Shown piece after piece: positions 27,884-37,600 of a DNA stretch of 64,000 nt. The position numbers and the translations under genes are program-made. The DNA lies in contig JANRJC010000066.1 in NCBI GenBank assembly GCA_033764335.1, forward strand, positions 51,250 to 115,249. Reading direction: 5' to 3'. The notes below the pieces were generated by a model. That model had not been told where the DNA came from, searched no databases, and was given only the letters and a program-made list of their open reading frames with translations. The DNA is from JAGQVA01 sp033764335 (GTDB lineage: Bacteria; Bacteroidota; Bacteroidia; J057). Each line of letters begins with the position of its first letter. Positions within the stretch are counted from its first letter, which is position 1.

Positions 27884-28073
27884 CACAGAAGTGCGAACCC
27901 CGACCCTCATTCCTCCTCAAACAACCTGACAGAAAAACCCGGAGCTTTGTGGTCTCCCCAACAACATAAAACCCCTCTATGCCTGACAAATTTTCCACAA
28001 AAATTCAATATCACGACCGGGCTGAGCTTATCGAAAATCATATCAAAAGGCCACGAATTTCGTGTATAAAAAA

Positions 28074-28105
28074 TTTGTTTCCCAATAAGGAAACTTTTAG
28101 CTTTA
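28074..28105 (+). promoter_or_regulatory. Candidate promoter of the toxin-antitoxin pair
   Basis: TTTG at 28074-28077 and TAGCTTTA at 28098-28105 (one mismatch to TAnnTTTG) are 20 bp apart, 16 bp before the GTG start of the toxin gene. Confidence 0.4.
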
Positions 28106-28121
28106 CATAAACGTTTACCAA

Positions 28122-28472
28122 GTGCAGATACCCAAATTTAAAGTTGAGTTTTTAGAAGAAGCGACCGAGTTCCTTGACAGCCTTGATGAAAAGGTTAGAG
28201 ATAAAATCATCTACAACATTACTAAGGCTCGGTTCTCGAACGATAAAGAACTCTTCAAAAAACTTACCGGTGAAATTTGGGAGTTTAGAACGCTGTTTAA
28301 CAAAACCCATTACAGACTCTTTGCGTTTTGGGACAAATCAGGAAAGACCGAAACAGTTGTAATATCAACACACGGGTTGATAAAGAAAACCGACAAAACT
28401 CCGCAGGGCGACTTAGATAAGGCAGAGCGATTAAGAAAAAAATACTTTGAACTTAAAGGCAAGAACAAATGA
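28122..28472 (+). CDS. RelE/HigB-like toxin (phage Gp49-like family)
   Basis: 116 residues from a GTG start. The family pattern is visible: EFLDSLDEKVRDKIIYNI, LTGEIWEFRTLFNKTHYRLFAFW, and VVISTHGLIKKTDKTPQGDLDKAERLRKKY. Such toxins cleave translated mRNA. The stop overlaps the antitoxin start by 4 bp (ATGA), so translation is coupled. The toxin-first order is typical of the HigBA-like Gp49/XRE group and differs in sequence from the pair at 16 kb. Confidence 0.9.
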   Translation: MQIPKFKVEFLEEATEFLDSLDEKVRDKIIYNITKARFSNDKELFKKLTGEIWEFRTLFNKTHYRLFAFWDKSGKTETVVISTHGLIKKTDKTPQGDLDKAERLRKKYFELKGKNK

Positions 28473-28795
28473 AAAAACAAGGGTTAAAAACTTACAGCTT
28501 AGACGAGGTTACCGACAAATATATCGGTAAACTGGGGACACCTAAGCGGGAAGCTTTTGAAAATGAGTTGCGACTTGACTTGCTAGGAGAAGCAATCAGG
28601 CAAGCACGTTTGGAGCGCAATCTGACACAAGAAGAACTGGGAAAACTCGTGGGTGTTCAAAAAGCACAAATTTCAAAACTTGAAAACAGCTTGACGGATG
28701 CAAGATTTGAAACAATTATTAAGGTATTTAAAGCTCTCAATGCAAAGATAAGCTTCAATGTGGAGTTACTGAACCAGACAGTTAAAATCGCTTGA
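28469..28795 (+). CDS. XRE-family antitoxin
   Basis: 108 residues. A helix-turn-helix is evident at about 48-102 (GEAIRQARLERNLTQEELGKLVGVQKAQISKLE), preceded by an N-terminal segment (YIGKLGTPKREAFENELRLDL) common in antitoxins paired with Gp49-like toxins. It should bind the toxin and repress the operon. It overlaps the toxin gene by 4 bp. Base composition resembles the DUF262 gene and not the flanking chromosome. Confidence 0.9.
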   Translation: MKKQGLKTYSLDEVTDKYIGKLGTPKREAFENELRLDLLGEAIRQARLERNLTQEELGKLVGVQKAQISKLENSLTDARFETIIKVFKALNAKISFNVELLNQTVKIA

Positions 28796-28879
28796 CCACA
28801 AGAAAAAACCTCCTGCACCGATTTTTGGGGGTAGTACAGCCGAAGTTTTACTAAATTGTGCCCTACAAACACAGTCCCA

Positions 28880-29620
28880 ATGGAAGAGATCAAACTTGCG
28901 GTATTAATAGATGGTGATAATATCCCCTCGGCTTATATCAAGGAAATGATGGAGGAAATCGCCAAATACGGAAATCCGACCATCAAACGCATTTACGGAG
29001 ACTGGACCAAACCCAATCTCAGCAAATGGAAAAACCTTCTTTTGGAGAATGCCATTACGCCTATTCAGCAGTATTCTTACACCACCGGCAAAAATGCCAC
29101 CGACTCCGCGATGATCATTGATGCGATGGACATCCTCTATTCGGAGAAAGTAAACGGCTTTTGCCTCGTCTCCAGCGACAGCGATTTTACCCGGCTGGCG
29201 ACCCGGTTGCGGGAGGCGGGAATGAAAGTTTATGGAATCGGGGAGAAAAAGACGCCCGACCCGTTTATCGTTGCCTGCGACAAATTTATCTACCTCGAAA
29301 TCCTCGAAAATCAGTCCCCCAAAACTGAGTCGGCCATTTCAAAGGAAAAATCTGCCGGGAAAAATGGAGTGGACAAAATCACCCCCAAAGTCATCAAACT
29401 GATCGCCGCGACCATATCCGACCTCGCCGACGACGAGGGCTGGGCTTTCCTCGGAGATGTGGGAAACCTTTTGCAGAAAAAACAACCCAACTTCGACTCC
29501 CGAAATTACGGCTACCAGAAACTAACCCCTCTCATCAAATCCGTCGGTAAATTTGAAATTGACCAGCGGGAAAACCAGAAAGGAAATGTAAAACTGATTT
29601 ATGTGAGGAATAAGGAGTAG
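28880..29620 (+). CDS. NYN-domain putative RNase with C-terminal OST-HTH (LOTUS) domain
   Basis: 246 residues from MEEIKLAVLIDGDNIP; an in-frame GTG 24 bp upstream is less likely. The PIN-like NYN domain (about 5-145) keeps its acidic set: Asp11 and Asp13 (IDGDN), Asp75 (NATDSAMIIDAMD) and Asp100/Asp102 (SSDSDFTRLA). After a Lys/Ser linker, residues about 170-246 form an OST-HTH/LOTUS RNA-binding domain (GWAFLGDVGNLLQKKQPNFDSRNYGYQKL). This is the widespread LabA/DUF88-like group. An RNA-cleaving or RNA-quality role is likely. It is downstream of the toxin-antitoxin pair but has normal composition, so it may be a chromosomal neighbour. Confidence 0.88.
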   Translation: MEEIKLAVLIDGDNIPSAYIKEMMEEIAKYGNPTIKRIYGDWTKPNLSKWKNLLLENAITPIQQYSYTTGKNATDSAMIIDAMDILYSEKVNGFCLVSSDSDFTRLATRLREAGMKVYGIGEKKTPDPFIVACDKFIYLEILENQSPKTESAISKEKSAGKNGVDKITPKVIKLIAATISDLADDEGWAFLGDVGNLLQKKQPNFDSRNYGYQKLTPLIKSVGKFEIDQRENQKGNVKLIYVRNKE

Positions 29621-29669
29621 GCCATTGAGCAACCAAAACCTTTGCCAAAAAACCAATAAAACCCATTTA

Positions 29670-30071
29670 ATGAAAATAACCGCACTCTCCCTTTTTGTCT
29701 TTTTACTTCTCTCTGGTTGCGTTACTACCGGAAAAATGATCACGACTTCCTCCGGACTCAACTATACCATTCTCTCAAAAGGAAAAGGCCCCGCGGCCAA
29801 AGATGGCGACGAAGTCGCTATCTATGAAACCACTCGTTACCGCAACGGTACACTCCTCTACGGAATCGAAAGACCGTCTTCTCCGCTAAAATTTATTATC
29901 GGGAAAAATCAGGTCATCGAAGGTGTGGAAGAAGGCGTCCAGGGCATGAGGGCGGGAGAAATCCGTCAATTGATTGTCCCGCCCTCTCTGAGTAAACGCA
30001 CTTCTTATCCGCCTACGGTGTCGCCCGACTCCATACTGGTCTATAAAATTGAGCTGGTGGAGATTTTATAG
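29670..30071 (+). CDS. FKBP-type peptidyl-prolyl isomerase lipoprotein
   Basis: 133 residues from MKITALSLFVFLLLSGC; the lipobox gives Cys17. The rest is one FKBP domain: SGLNYTILSKGKGPAAKDGDEVAIYETTRY, VIEGVEEGVQGMRAGEIRQLIVPP and YPPTVSPDSILVYKIELVEI. It catalyses cis-trans isomerisation at prolines and helps fold exported proteins in the periplasm. The TRYRNG region replaces the more common TGxLxDG, so activity could be reduced. The open frame reaches 15 codons further upstream. Confidence 0.88.
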   Translation: MKITALSLFVFLLLSGCVTTGKMITTSSGLNYTILSKGKGPAAKDGDEVAIYETTRYRNGTLLYGIERPSSPLKFIIGKNQVIEGVEEGVQGMRAGEIRQLIVPPSLSKRTSYPPTVSPDSILVYKIELVEIL

Positions 30072-30215
30072 GCAGAGAATTAGCTTTTTCCTGCTCGACC
30101 ATCCCTGCCTCCTGACCTACAAAGTGGATTGCATCATTTTTATCATCTACCTTCCTGATGTAAGTCATTTACGGGCCGTTTTTAAAGATGGATATTTCCA
30201 AAAAATGAGATTACC

Positions 30216-30491
30216 ATGAATCAGGCACATGTGCATTTAATGATTACCCATCTACCGATCTTCGGATCAATATTGGGTGCTTTAGTTTTAACTTACGGCC
30301 TTTGGACCAAAAGCCATCAGACCAAAGTCGCAGCATATTTTTTATTGATTATTTCGGCAATCGGGTCAGGCATTGCATACCTCACAGGTGAAGCCCGAAC
30401 GTTTGCTGTGGTTACGCTGTTTGTCTCGCTGATCAGTTTTGGGCTTGTAGCCCAAACCGGTTATCTCGGAGGAAAAATCAGACATACATAA
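30216..30491 (+). CDS. Small membrane protein, probably an internally shortened family member
   Basis: 91 residues with three predicted membrane helices. The N-terminus (MNQAHVHLMITHLPIFGSILG) and C-terminus (GLVAQTGYLGGKIRHT) match the two ends of a Bacteroidota membrane protein family that I remember as about 150 residues long. Here the ends are joined at YLTGEARTF, where the longer proteins have a loop after the TGE plus another helix. This suggests an in-frame internal deletion. The function of the family is unknown. Confidence 0.6.
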   Translation: MNQAHVHLMITHLPIFGSILGALVLTYGLWTKSHQTKVAAYFLLIISAIGSGIAYLTGEARTFAVVTLFVSLISFGLVAQTGYLGGKIRHT

Positions 30492-30597
30492 GTCAGTTCT
30501 TCGTCAGCAACTGGCGGGACCGTAATCCACAACGAAAAGGATGACGATGATTAAATAAAATAAGACCTCAATCAACTTTCAGATTAACAACACGAAG

Positions 30598-30633
30598 GCT
30601 TCACTGTGGCTGCTATGCGCAGTGAAGCTTTTT
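30598..30633 (+). terminator. Rho-independent terminator
   Basis: A perfect 9-bp stem (GCTTCACTG / CAGTGAAGC) followed by TTTTT. It lies 107 bp after the small membrane protein gene. Confidence 0.85.
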
Positions 30634-30702
30634 ATTTCCCGGAAACGGCCCCGATTTATACCTGTCTGTTCACTCGATTGCCTTGTTCGATCACAATAAT
30701 TC

Positions 30703-30731
30703 TTTGTAAGGAAAGACTTACGGTATGTTTG
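30703..30731 (+). promoter_or_regulatory. Candidate promoter of the secreted propeller gene
   Basis: TTTG at 30703-30706 and TATGTTTG at 30724-30731, an exact TAnnTTTG match, are 17 bp apart. The start codon is 27 bp downstream. Confidence 0.55.
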
Positions 30732-30758
30732 ACATACAATTTTCAATAAAAAATCACG

Positions 30759-33110
30759 ATGAAACGCATTTTATTATTCATTACAATTTTAGTTTTAACC
30801 ATGATTTCCCGGTCACAACCGATGTACGATTATTCATGGAGATATTACACAACCGGCAATACGGGTATCATGGGAGACTATTCGGAAGCGATCTGGATTG
30901 ACCATGACGGAGACCCTTATATCGCGGCATACACCCCGGGATGGGAAGAAGGCGGTTTTTCGAAATACATTCAGGCAAATAATCAGTGGATCAACTATTC
31001 TAACGTTGAGTACCCGGTCATTGGCAGTATTTATGACGTGGGAGCTTCGCGCATTAATGAAATCTTCGAAGACACTAACGGTATTCTTTGGATGGCCACT
31101 TGGCGCGGGTTTCTGAAATTTGACCCGGCTGTGGGTGGAAGTTCTATTCAATTTTGGGGAGCTAATAATTCTATCCATCCAGGCGGCAGAACAATGGATA
31201 TTGATATTGCGCCGGACGGTTCTGTATGGGCGGCTGTTTTTTCCGTAACATGGGGATTTGGAGGCCTGGTACACTACGACCCGGCTACCAATGTTTGGAA
31301 GCTATGGAGTTATGGCACCACCCAGGACAACTGGCCGAGTCTTATTGGTACATGTGAAAAACTTTCCATTCAGGTTAAACCTGGCGGCGGATATGTAGTA
31401 TGGATAGACGGAGAAGGATGGAATACGATGATAAGTTATGACAGTGATACACAGGTATTTACTTCTTTGCCCCAAAATGGTACCGCCGGTGAAGTAGTTG
31501 CGCTCCCGGGCAATGATTGTACCGATAATGAAGGCAATTTATGGGCGTTGCGTTTTACCACACCCGGCAGTCCGTTTTCGCTCGACTATCGCAAACCCGA
31601 TGGAACCTGGGTTTCTCCTTCCCAGCCGGCGGCGGTTTCTGATATTTGGGTGTTTAAAGCATTTGGCAATCATGAAGCGTTGCTGATAGACGGGAATAGC
31701 AATGTTTTTCAATTTGACGGAACTACTTGGCACCACAAAGGCATCTGGCGGCAGGGAGGGTTTAGCTCAGCGGTGGACATAGATTCAGCCGGCAATATCT
31801 GGGCAAGTGGTATAGGGGGAGCGGCCAAAAGAGATGCTCTCACTGGCCAATGGCAACGCCACCGCATTTCCAATTCCTCCCAAATTGACTACTGGGTACA
31901 AGACATGAGTATAGACACAGCCGGAAACGTCTGGATGACAGGTAATGGAGGACCGGGTGTGGGGGGATTTCAGAAATTTGACGGACAAAACTGGATTCCG
32001 TTTAATGAGTCTAATTATGGCATGGGGTATGGATTCCCTTTTCCGGCTGATAATACTCAGAAAATTTACAGAAGACCGTCCAATGGCGACGTAATATTTA
32101 ACCCCACCTTCAACGGCATTCACGGTTGGAATGGAAACAATTTTTTTGAATTAACTGGCGGCTCCGCCGTTTCAAAAGGCCTTACCGAAGATTCGGAAGG
32201 ACGCCTTTGGAATATAAGCGAATATTTTTCCGTCGAATATTATGACAATAATACATGGACCCCGGTTGATTTTCTCGGTTGGGGTGCCAATATTGTAACC
32301 GACCCTACAAGAAGCGGAACTATATGGGCCTGCTCGGGGTATCAGGCTCTACGCACCGATGGCACTTACAACTTCAGCAAAGTGGTAGATGATTTCCTCG
32401 AACTCGATCCGCAAAGTGATGTACTTTCCACCGTCATGGCTGCCCCTGACGGCATTGCCTGGATAGGTTCTAATCAGGGGTTGTTTCGGGTGAATGCCAA
32501 TGACAATGCCTACCAGTTTTTTTCACCCGCAAACAGTGCGATTCCCGGCGAAAATATCACTCCGCTTGCTTATACCCCCGACGGACGTCTCTGGTTTACT
32601 AATTTTGGCAGCGCAAACGCCACGCAGATCGGCTTGTGCTGGTATGACAGCACCGGTTTTGGCATATTCCCCGTCGAAGACGGCGGGCTTACCCACGCAC
32701 AAATTGCAGACATTGAGGTAAAACCGCTGGAAAAAGGTTACGAATTGTGGATCAGTTGCCTTAGCCGCGGAGTTGCCGTACTCACTGTCAATGATACCAC
32801 ACCGACCATCGGAACGGCAATCGGCGATATAGCCAAACCCGCAACCCTTTTCCGCAATTATCCTAACCCGTTTTCCGATCAGACTACGTTGATCTTTTCC
32901 CTCCCCCAGACCGAAGAAGTAAATATCAGCATTTACAGCATAAATGGAACAAAAGTCAAAACCCTGATCAATCAGCGTTTGAGCGCCGGACAACAAACCG
33001 TCGAATGGAAGGGTGATGATCACCACAACCGCAAACTAACACCGGGTATTTATATTGCCTTGCTCCGTACTGCGCACTACACAAAATCCATCAAAGTAGT
33101 TGTCCAATAA
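30759..33110 (+). CDS. T9SS-secreted beta-propeller protein
   Basis: 783 residues: a signal peptide (MKRILLFITILVLTMISRSQ), then repeated propeller blades of the two-component-regulator type (for example GNIWASGIGGAAKRDALTGQ, GNVWMTGNGGPGVGG, GIAWIGSNQGLFRVNAND), and a type A sorting domain starting near FRNYPNPFSDQTTLIFSLPQ. It has a conserved SIYSINGTKVKTL and GIYIALLRT. It is likely exposed or released at the surface; the ligand is unknown. It is transcribed alone, with a terminator before it, a good promoter, and a convergent neighbour 24 bp after its stop. Confidence 0.88.
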   Translation: MKRILLFITILVLTMISRSQPMYDYSWRYYTTGNTGIMGDYSEAIWIDHDGDPYIAAYTPGWEEGGFSKYIQANNQWINYSNVEYPVIGSIYDVGASRINEIFEDTNGILWMATWRGFLKFDPAVGGSSIQFWGANNSIHPGGRTMDIDIAPDGSVWAAVFSVTWGFGGLVHYDPATNVWKLWSYGTTQDNWPSLIGTCEKLSIQVKPGGGYVVWIDGEGWNTMISYDSDTQVFTSLPQNGTAGEVVALPGNDCTDNEGNLWALRFTTPGSPFSLDYRKPDGTWVSPSQPAAVSDIWVFKAFGNHEALLIDGNSNVFQFDGTTWHHKGIWRQGGFSSAVDIDSAGNIWASGIGGAAKRDALTGQWQRHRISNSSQIDYWVQDMSIDTAGNVWMTGNGGPGVGGFQKFDGQNWIPFNESNYGMGYGFPFPADNTQKIYRRPSNGDVIFNPTFNGIHGWNGNNFFELTGGSAVSKGLTEDSEGRLWNISEYFSVEYYDNNTWTPVDFLGWGANIVTDPTRSGTIWACSGYQALRTDGTYNFSKVVDDFLELDPQSDVLSTVMAAPDGIAWIGSNQGLFRVNANDNAYQFFSPANSAIPGENITPLAYTPDGRLWFTNFGSANATQIGLCWYDSTGFGIFPVEDGGLTHAQIADIEVKPLEKGYELWISCLSRGVAVLTVNDTTPTIGTAIGDIAKPATLFRNYPNPFSDQTTLIFSLPQTEEVNISIYSINGTKVKTLINQRLSAGQQTVEWKGDDHHNRKLTPGIYIALLRTAHYTKSIKVVVQ

Positions 33111-33134
33111 AAAACAGCCTATTGGCATAACGAC

Positions 33135-34628
33135 TCAACGAATCATCAGTGCCTGTGCCTGCATTTTTCCGTTGATTATAAAGGCAATTCTGTACAGTCC
33201 GGCGGGAAGATCTTCGGGAAAGGTAATTTCCTTATCCAGATAACCCGGCAGAAGTTCGGAAGACCAGAGTTTTTTTCCGGAAATGTCTATCAGGGTGATC
33301 TGAACGACTTCGGAGAAAACCTGCCCGGATCGGATATGAACTTGACCGTAGGTGGGATTGGGAAATAACTCAAAGTGGTAGGGGTTGATTTGGGAACCGA
33401 TGCCGTTGGTCAGTTCACCCCCTTCCAGCCTCACCAGCGCGATAAGGTTGTAATTGTCATAATGATTACCGCCCAGAATGATTTTACCATCGGGTTGAAT
33501 GGCCAGGCTGTATGCCCATTCTCCTAAACCCCCTATATGTACCGTAGCTGTGCCATTGGTGCCAAAGGTATTTTCCAATGTACCGTCAGACCGGAAACAA
33601 TAAAGAGCCATATCCGCATTGCCGTTGGGAGTTGCCGACCCGGCTATGAGGATATGGCCATTGGGTAATAAACCGATGTCCTGGGCATCTCCGCCGCTGT
33701 TGACGATGGTTTTCCCATCGCCACTAAAGGACAGGTCCGGGCTTCCATTGGACAGGATACGCGCCAGGGCAACACCCGTAGCCGAGCCTTGGTTGTTGTA
33801 AAGTGTGCCTCCAAAGACGATTTCGCCCCCCGCCTGAAGTGCAATAAATGGCTCACCGGCAATATTCGTAACATCGGATAAAAATATGCCGTTGTCTCCA
33901 AAGGAATCGTCAATCTGCCCCAGATCCGTAAACTTAATCACTCCGTATTGTGTGTTGAGTCCATTGTCAAAACCATCGGCACACAAAACGGAGCCATCTG
34001 CTGCGAGCGCAATCATGGCCGTGCCGCCGCTGGTATAAGACACCCGGCCATTTACCCCAAAAGTGCTGTCCAATACACCTGTGGCTTCCAACCGGGCCAG
34101 GGCAAAATTAAAGTTGCCGCCGCCTGACACCAGGATTTTTCCGTCGGGTTGTACGACGATGTCGTAAACTTCGTCAAAACCGCCCCAGTCAAATACCGCC
34201 CATCCGTTTTCCCCGAAAGTACTGTCCGGTACGCCCTGCGCACTTACACGGACAACTCCCCAGTCTCGGTTGGCAACTACCACACCTCCTCCCAGCAGAA
34301 TTTTACCGTCATCCTGTATAGCGATTGCTTTGCCCTGATCTGTGCTACCGGCATAGTCCAATAACAACCAGCCATCCTCGGAAAAACTCGAATCCAGTAC
34401 GCCAGAAGACGTAAATTTTGCAAGCAGGAAATCATACGTAAAATTGCTATTGCCCATCACATAGATGCTGCTATCGGCGGCAATTGCCATTTCCCCAAAT
34501 CCATCACGGGTAGGAATGAAAGACTGGAGAACGACGCCCGACTGGCCAAAAGTAACGTCAAGCGAACCCGGTTGTGCCCAAACAAAACTTCCCGGAAGAA
34601 GCAGAAACAGAAGGATGAATTTTTTCAT
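33135..34628 (-). CDS. T9SS-secreted delta-60 repeat protein
   Basis: 497 residues from MKKFILLFLLLPGSFVWAQ (signal peptide); the open frame continues 10 codons upstream. About seven delta-60 repeats of roughly 55 residues follow, with the hallmark LDxTFGxxG and QPDGKIL(V/L)GG (for example IVVQPDGKILVSGGGNFNFA). A sorting domain (HFELFPNPTYGQVHI to GLYRIAFIIN) ends the protein. Such proteins form surface beta-structures, often of adhesin type. It is downstream of the 2111-residue repeat gene on the same strand (54-bp gap) and may be co-transcribed. Confidence 0.88.
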   Translation of the reverse strand: MKKFILLFLLLPGSFVWAQPGSLDVTFGQSGVVLQSFIPTRDGFGEMAIAADSSIYVMGNSNFTYDFLLAKFTSSGVLDSSFSEDGWLLLDYAGSTDQGKAIAIQDDGKILLGGGVVVANRDWGVVRVSAQGVPDSTFGENGWAVFDWGGFDEVYDIVVQPDGKILVSGGGNFNFALARLEATGVLDSTFGVNGRVSYTSGGTAMIALAADGSVLCADGFDNGLNTQYGVIKFTDLGQIDDSFGDNGIFLSDVTNIAGEPFIALQAGGEIVFGGTLYNNQGSATGVALARILSNGSPDLSFSGDGKTIVNSGGDAQDIGLLPNGHILIAGSATPNGNADMALYCFRSDGTLENTFGTNGTATVHIGGLGEWAYSLAIQPDGKIILGGNHYDNYNLIALVRLEGGELTNGIGSQINPYHFELFPNPTYGQVHIRSGQVFSEVVQITLIDISGKKLWSSELLPGYLDKEITFPEDLPAGLYRIAFIINGKMQAQALMIR

Positions 34629-34682
34629 TATAAGTGAGGTTAAATTTTGGAAAAGCATATTTGATAGAAGTTGAAAGGAATA

Positions 34683-37600
34683 TTATAAAATGGAAAACCG
34701 AATTCGCGCCGTTTCTCCCTGTCTTTCCAGAATCAGGAAATAGGTTCCGGCGGGAAGGTGGGGAGAAAGCAAAATCCGGTTCTGCCCAACCTCCATGCGA
34801 ACGGTTTCGCGATAAACCACCCGCCCTGCGAGGTCGAGGATATGAAGCCCAGCCATCTGGCCCGTTTTGACCTCCGCTTCGAGGGTAAATGTGCCGTCGT
34901 TGGGGTTTGGATACAGCGATAAGTCTGTGATACGAGGCTCAGGGATACTAAGTCCGCCATAGACATGAGTGGTTGCGTCGGCGGTGTCTGGAGCGCTTTC
35001 GATATTGCCGGCACTGTCCACCGCAAGCGTATAAAACTGATAGGTATAACCCCAGTTTCCGGAAAATATAGCCGTCGTATCGGTCAGAAAATCCGCCGCG
35101 GTTTTATACGGTTCTCCATTTTCCGAAACCATCAACCGATAGTACCAGACTCCCGACCCAATATCGCTGCCGCTCCATTTCAGTGGGATTTTGGTCGTAA
35201 CCTGAAGGGTATCCAGCGCCTCCATTTGGCTTTCGGGCTGATCCACATCGAGGGTATTCGTCCAGGTATTGGTGAGGATCGGTGCATTAGAATCAAAATA
35301 GATGGCGGCGCGGTTTTCAAGAGCGGTGAAGGTAGGCAGGTTTTCGAGTCGTTGTACGGTATAAGACACACTGCCGCGGCCTTCGGGATCATTGACATTG
35401 GGAGGGAGGAAACCCTCAAGCACACCGCTTTGCGGAGCCAGTGTAGCAGGATCAAGAGATTCAAACTCCCAGCGCAGCACATTGCCCGTCAATCCGGCCT
35501 CTACGTGTACTAGTGAATTTACACGGGGGCGAAGGTCCACCCACGAAGTCCACTGATTACGTCCGTTGGGGATGGAAAATATGCTGTCAGAAATCGTGAA
35601 AAAATTAAGTTTCAACGTGTTGAGATCGTAAACGGAGGCATCCAGCGTATCCAATATCACCACCACCTGCGCAGGCGCGGACGCACTGTCCACGTTTTCA
35701 AACTCGATGAGGTAAGGCATTAAATCATCTTGCGAAATCCATCGCTGTGATCCGGCCCCCCCTACCCCGCTCTTTTGATTGGGATCCATCGAACCCAAAA
35801 TTTTGGAACCATTGGGATTCGGTTTGGGATTGGGATGAAGCGGCAGGCAACTGCTCAGAATCGTATTGATGTCATTGACAAAATTGGCATAGGAGAGAAT
35901 ATCCGATAAAATATCCAATACCAGTCCGCCACCGGTGGCCAGGATGCCACATTCGACAATTGCATTGGCGAGCGTGAGGCTGTAGCTGGAAAGATATTTC
36001 GCCGAACCAAAATTATCGTGGTCATAGGCCGCGTCAAACATTGGGCTTAACAGTGCGTCCAAAGCATTATATACACAATCCCCGCCGGGAATAACGCCCA
36101 CAAATTTTCCGATCAGCAAATCCATACATTCCCCTACGGCATATTTCAGCGGAGATCCGTAAAGTGGATCCGTCGCCCATGCCTCAATATAGGCCGTTCC
36201 GGTATGTTTGGGGCTGACATACATGCCCAAATAGCCCTGAAAACCTGCCGGTACACGGGGAACGATCATCACATATACATTCGCCCCAAAAGCATCTCCC
36301 AGCACCGTATCCACCTGCACAGCATACAAACCACTATCCGCAGGATTACCCGCTTCCGGCACTTGCGGAATCCACTCAAAATCAAAACCCACTACCGTAA
36401 ACGAAGTGTCCACTGCCACCCAGATAGGTACGCCTTCGGCATCTATCGTACCGCTATTGCCATAAGAAATCATCACGGTGTATTGGTTGGTTCGATTGGG
36501 TGCGGGTATCCGCATATTGGAGGGCATGATGATGTCTGCCCATACTCGGGACTCACCGCCCGATATGATCTCAAACCCGTCGGGTATCACTGTAGTGTCG
36601 CCCTCCATCACAAGCAATACATCGCGTAATCCCGGCTGCTGGGTACGGAGGTTAAAGGTAGCCCGTATCTGGATACCGCTTAGCACCGCAGTCAGACTGT
36701 CAAAGGCTACAATATCCGGAAAACCTGCCTTGCGAAGAATGACTTGAACGCCGGCCTTAAATCCTCCGCCGTAAATATTGACCGTCAGATCGCCCGTATT
36801 TCCCCCCATTTCCGGAACAATGCCCGCATATCCTTCGCTGAAAAAGTCAGGAGGAAAAGTAAAAGAAGCCTGATACAAATAGGGAGCCTGATTGATATGA
36901 ATAAAATTTCCACCTATATACAACAGGCTGTCAATCGCCGCCACGTCGAAAACCAATCCGCCAGGGATGATTCGTAAACCTTTGACCAGACCCGATGCCG
37001 GATCCATCCAGGCTATTCCACTCACCGCTGTACCGTTTACATCCGCGATAGGCCCCATAACAAAGAGGTTGTTGTTGATTTCGCGGATACGATTGACCCG
37101 GCGAAGGCTGGTCGTAAAATTAACGTCCACCGCAGGATCCCACGGCAGAAGCTCGCCATTTCGGAGGTCAAAAGCGGCCAAACGGTAGTGGGATTCTCCA
37201 TTTACCGCCACAAACCACCCGCCTATATACAAACGACCCGAACCTACGGTCAGGGCATAAACCCTTCCCAAACCGGAACTTGACGAGACCTGCGGTTCCC
37301 AGGGAAGTGGCTGTCCGGCTGCTCCGAGAGCTGCAAGGCCGGCACGGGGTTGTCCGGCGATTTCGGTAAAAGTTCCGGCTACATATAAGGTCGTGTCATA
37401 CAAAGCAATCGCACTAATGTCCAAATCGGGGGAGGGATTAAAAGGAAGCAACTGACCCGCAGCATCCACGGCCCCGAGGTAACGACGGGGTTGTCCCGTC
37501 AGGTTGAAAAAGTTTCCTGCGACTAAGAGTCGTTCCGCTTTAGCATCCCAGATAAGCTGGGTTACAAACTGGTCGGCATCCGCCTGCCAGCTATCCGGCT

